DNA of 6,443 bases from Bacillota bacterium. GTDB taxonomy: Bacteria > Bacillota > Sulfobacillia > RBS10-35 > JAJYVN01. The stretch lies in the NCBI GenBank assembly GCA_021791995.1, contig JAJYVN010000070.1:1-6443 (forward strand), given 5' to 3'. The notes under the pieces are model-generated. The model was not told the origin of the DNA. It saw only the letters and a list, made by a program, of their open reading frames with translations, and made no database searches. Within the stretch, counting starts at the first letter, position 1; each line of letters opens with the position of its first letter. A program made the translations under genes and the position numbers. This document shows, in pieces, positions 5,709-6,443 of this stretch.

Positions 5709-5729
5709 GGCGGTTGCGCTCGAACCGCC
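5709..5729 (-). promoter_or_regulatory. stem-loop between the permease gene and alaS
   Basis: On the minus strand GGCGGTT (5729-5723) and AACCGCC (5715-5709) are perfect 7-base complements with a 7-base loop (CGAGCGC). The stem fills most of the 41-base gap and abuts the alaS ribosome binding site at 5708. No T-run follows, so it is not a standard terminator. Possible roles are RNA processing between the two cistrons or modulation of alaS translation, both inference. Confidence 0.4.
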
Positions 5730-5736
5730 CCGATGC

Positions 5737-6443
5737 TCAAGCGATCGTACGAGAAGGCCTGTCACGCGTCAAGAACCGCAGGATGTGTTGGGTCGTGACG
5801 CGAAGCGCACCTGCAACCGGCACCGCCAGCACGGCCCCCCCCAACCCGCCCCAATGTTCCCCGATCAAGAGCGCGGCAATGACGACAAGGGGGTGCAACC
5901 CCACGGACTCGCCCATGATGCTTGGGGTGAGCAGAGACCCCTCGATTTGCTGAATGACAGCATAGGCCAGGGCCGTGAGGACCACGCGTTCCGCTCCGCC
6001 ACTCGTAGCCACCAAAAGAGCGGGGATCGCGCCGAGGAGCGGACCGATGTAGGGTAGAAACTCGGCCACACCCGCGAGCACCCCCAGCATGAGGGCGTAG
6101 CGCAGGTGCAGCATCGTGGCCGCCACCGTGCTGAGCAGGGCCACCGCCGCGGAACTGAGGAGTTCGCCACGCACGAACCCCGACAGAATGTCGTCCAGAT
6201 CGGCCAACAGAGCCAGCACCGGCTGCCGCACCTCGACGGGAATGAGCGTCACCACATTCGAGCGGATGTGGGGAAGGTCCAAGAGCAGGTAGTACGCCAG
6301 AATCGGGGCGAGCAAGAAAGCCAATGTCCATCGAACGACTCCCCGGAATCCGAGCAGTGTGTTACGGACACCACGTTCCGCAGAGGACTGTAACTGCCCG
6401 ATGGCGTGATCGACAGTGGTCCGAAAACCCTCCGGCAAGGGAA
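5737..6443 (-). CDS. AI-2E family transporter, C-terminal part (partial)
   Basis: The C-terminal 234 residues of a polytopic membrane protein of the AI-2E family (PF01594; B. subtilis YrrI is the neighbour of alaS there). Members are proposed to be exporters or antiporters; the substrate of this one cannot be told. The visible part has a membrane segment near VVRWTLAFLLAPILAYYLLL and an amphipathic cytoplasmic stretch. A hydrophobic block follows with the family landmark GVLAGVAEFLPYIGPLLGAIPALL. Next comes the signature QQIEGSLLTPSIMGESVGLHPLVVIAALLIG (written across the 5960-5870 region) and a last helix ending LAVPVAGAL. The frame is open at the right edge. A TTG at 6438 is probably internal, since full members have about 330-370 residues. 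The TGA at 5739-5737 lies 41 bases before alaS in the same direction. Confidence 0.93.
   Translation of the reverse strand, partial: PLPEGFRTTVDHAIGQLQSSAERGVRNTLLGFRGVVRWTLAFLLAPILAYYLLLDLPHIRSNVVTLIPVEVRQPVLALLADLDDILSGFVRGELLSSAAVALLSTVAATMLHLRYALMLGVLAGVAEFLPYIGPLLGAIPALLVATSGGAERVVLTALAYAVIQQIEGSLLTPSIMGESVGLHPLVVIAALLIGEHWGGLGGAVLAVPVAGALRVTTQHILRFLTRDRPSRTIA

Noticed and set aside
5696..5740. Longer alaS frame beginning at a TTG at 5740
   Set aside because: It would overlap the permease stop, adds residues absent from the family and ignores the good binding site before 5695.
1..6443. CRISPR arrays, transposons, phage genes, defence systems, tRNA or rRNA
   Set aside because: I saw no spaced direct repeats, transposase motifs, terminal inverted repeats or RNA gene signatures, and the genes present are conserved housekeeping genes.

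Overview
The window is a GC-rich bacterial chromosome segment made almost entirely of housekeeping genes. The order read on the minus strand (AI-2E family permease, alaS, ruvX, DUF1292 protein, mltG) is the conserved yrrI-alaS-[yrzL]-yrrK-yrzB-yrrL neighbourhood of Bacillota, known from Bacillus subtilis. The high GC content and the GTG and TTG starts suggest a high-GC Bacillota lineage, for example a Sulfobacillus-like one. That placement is inference from gene order and composition only.

Layout from left to right: positions 1-101 hold the probable 3' end of an unrecognised plus-strand gene. A leader of about 100 bases follows, containing a strong stem-loop that ends just before a very good ribosome binding site. 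Positions 205-939 encode a family 2 glycosyltransferase on the plus strand. Its stop codon physically overlaps the stop codon of the convergent mltG. From there to the right edge every gene is on the minus strand and tightly packed: mltG (936-2030), DUF1292/yrzB-like (2034-2399), ruvX (2476-2931), alaS (2978-5695) and the C-terminal part of an AI-2E family permease (5737-6443, running off the edge). Transcription of this probable operon enters from the right. Gaps are 41, 46, 76 and 3 bases. No stretch over 300 bases lacks a gene.

The operon joins translation (AlaRS), nucleic-acid processing (RuvX/YqgF), an uncharacterised acidic protein and cell-wall synthesis (MltG). The genes share a locus rather than a pathway. 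The departures from the usual pattern are: no ireB/yrzL gene between alaS and ruvX; an extreme Asp/Glu tail on the DUF1292 protein whose last two codons are the mltG ribosome binding site; 22 sense codons in frame after the ruvX stop; inverted repeats placed next to several ribosome binding sites; and a plus-strand glycosyltransferase where yrrM and its neighbours usually follow mltG.

I see no CRISPR array, transposon, phage gene, tRNA or rRNA, and no convincing new multi-gene system. The findings below are mostly small regulatory or lineage-specific oddities.
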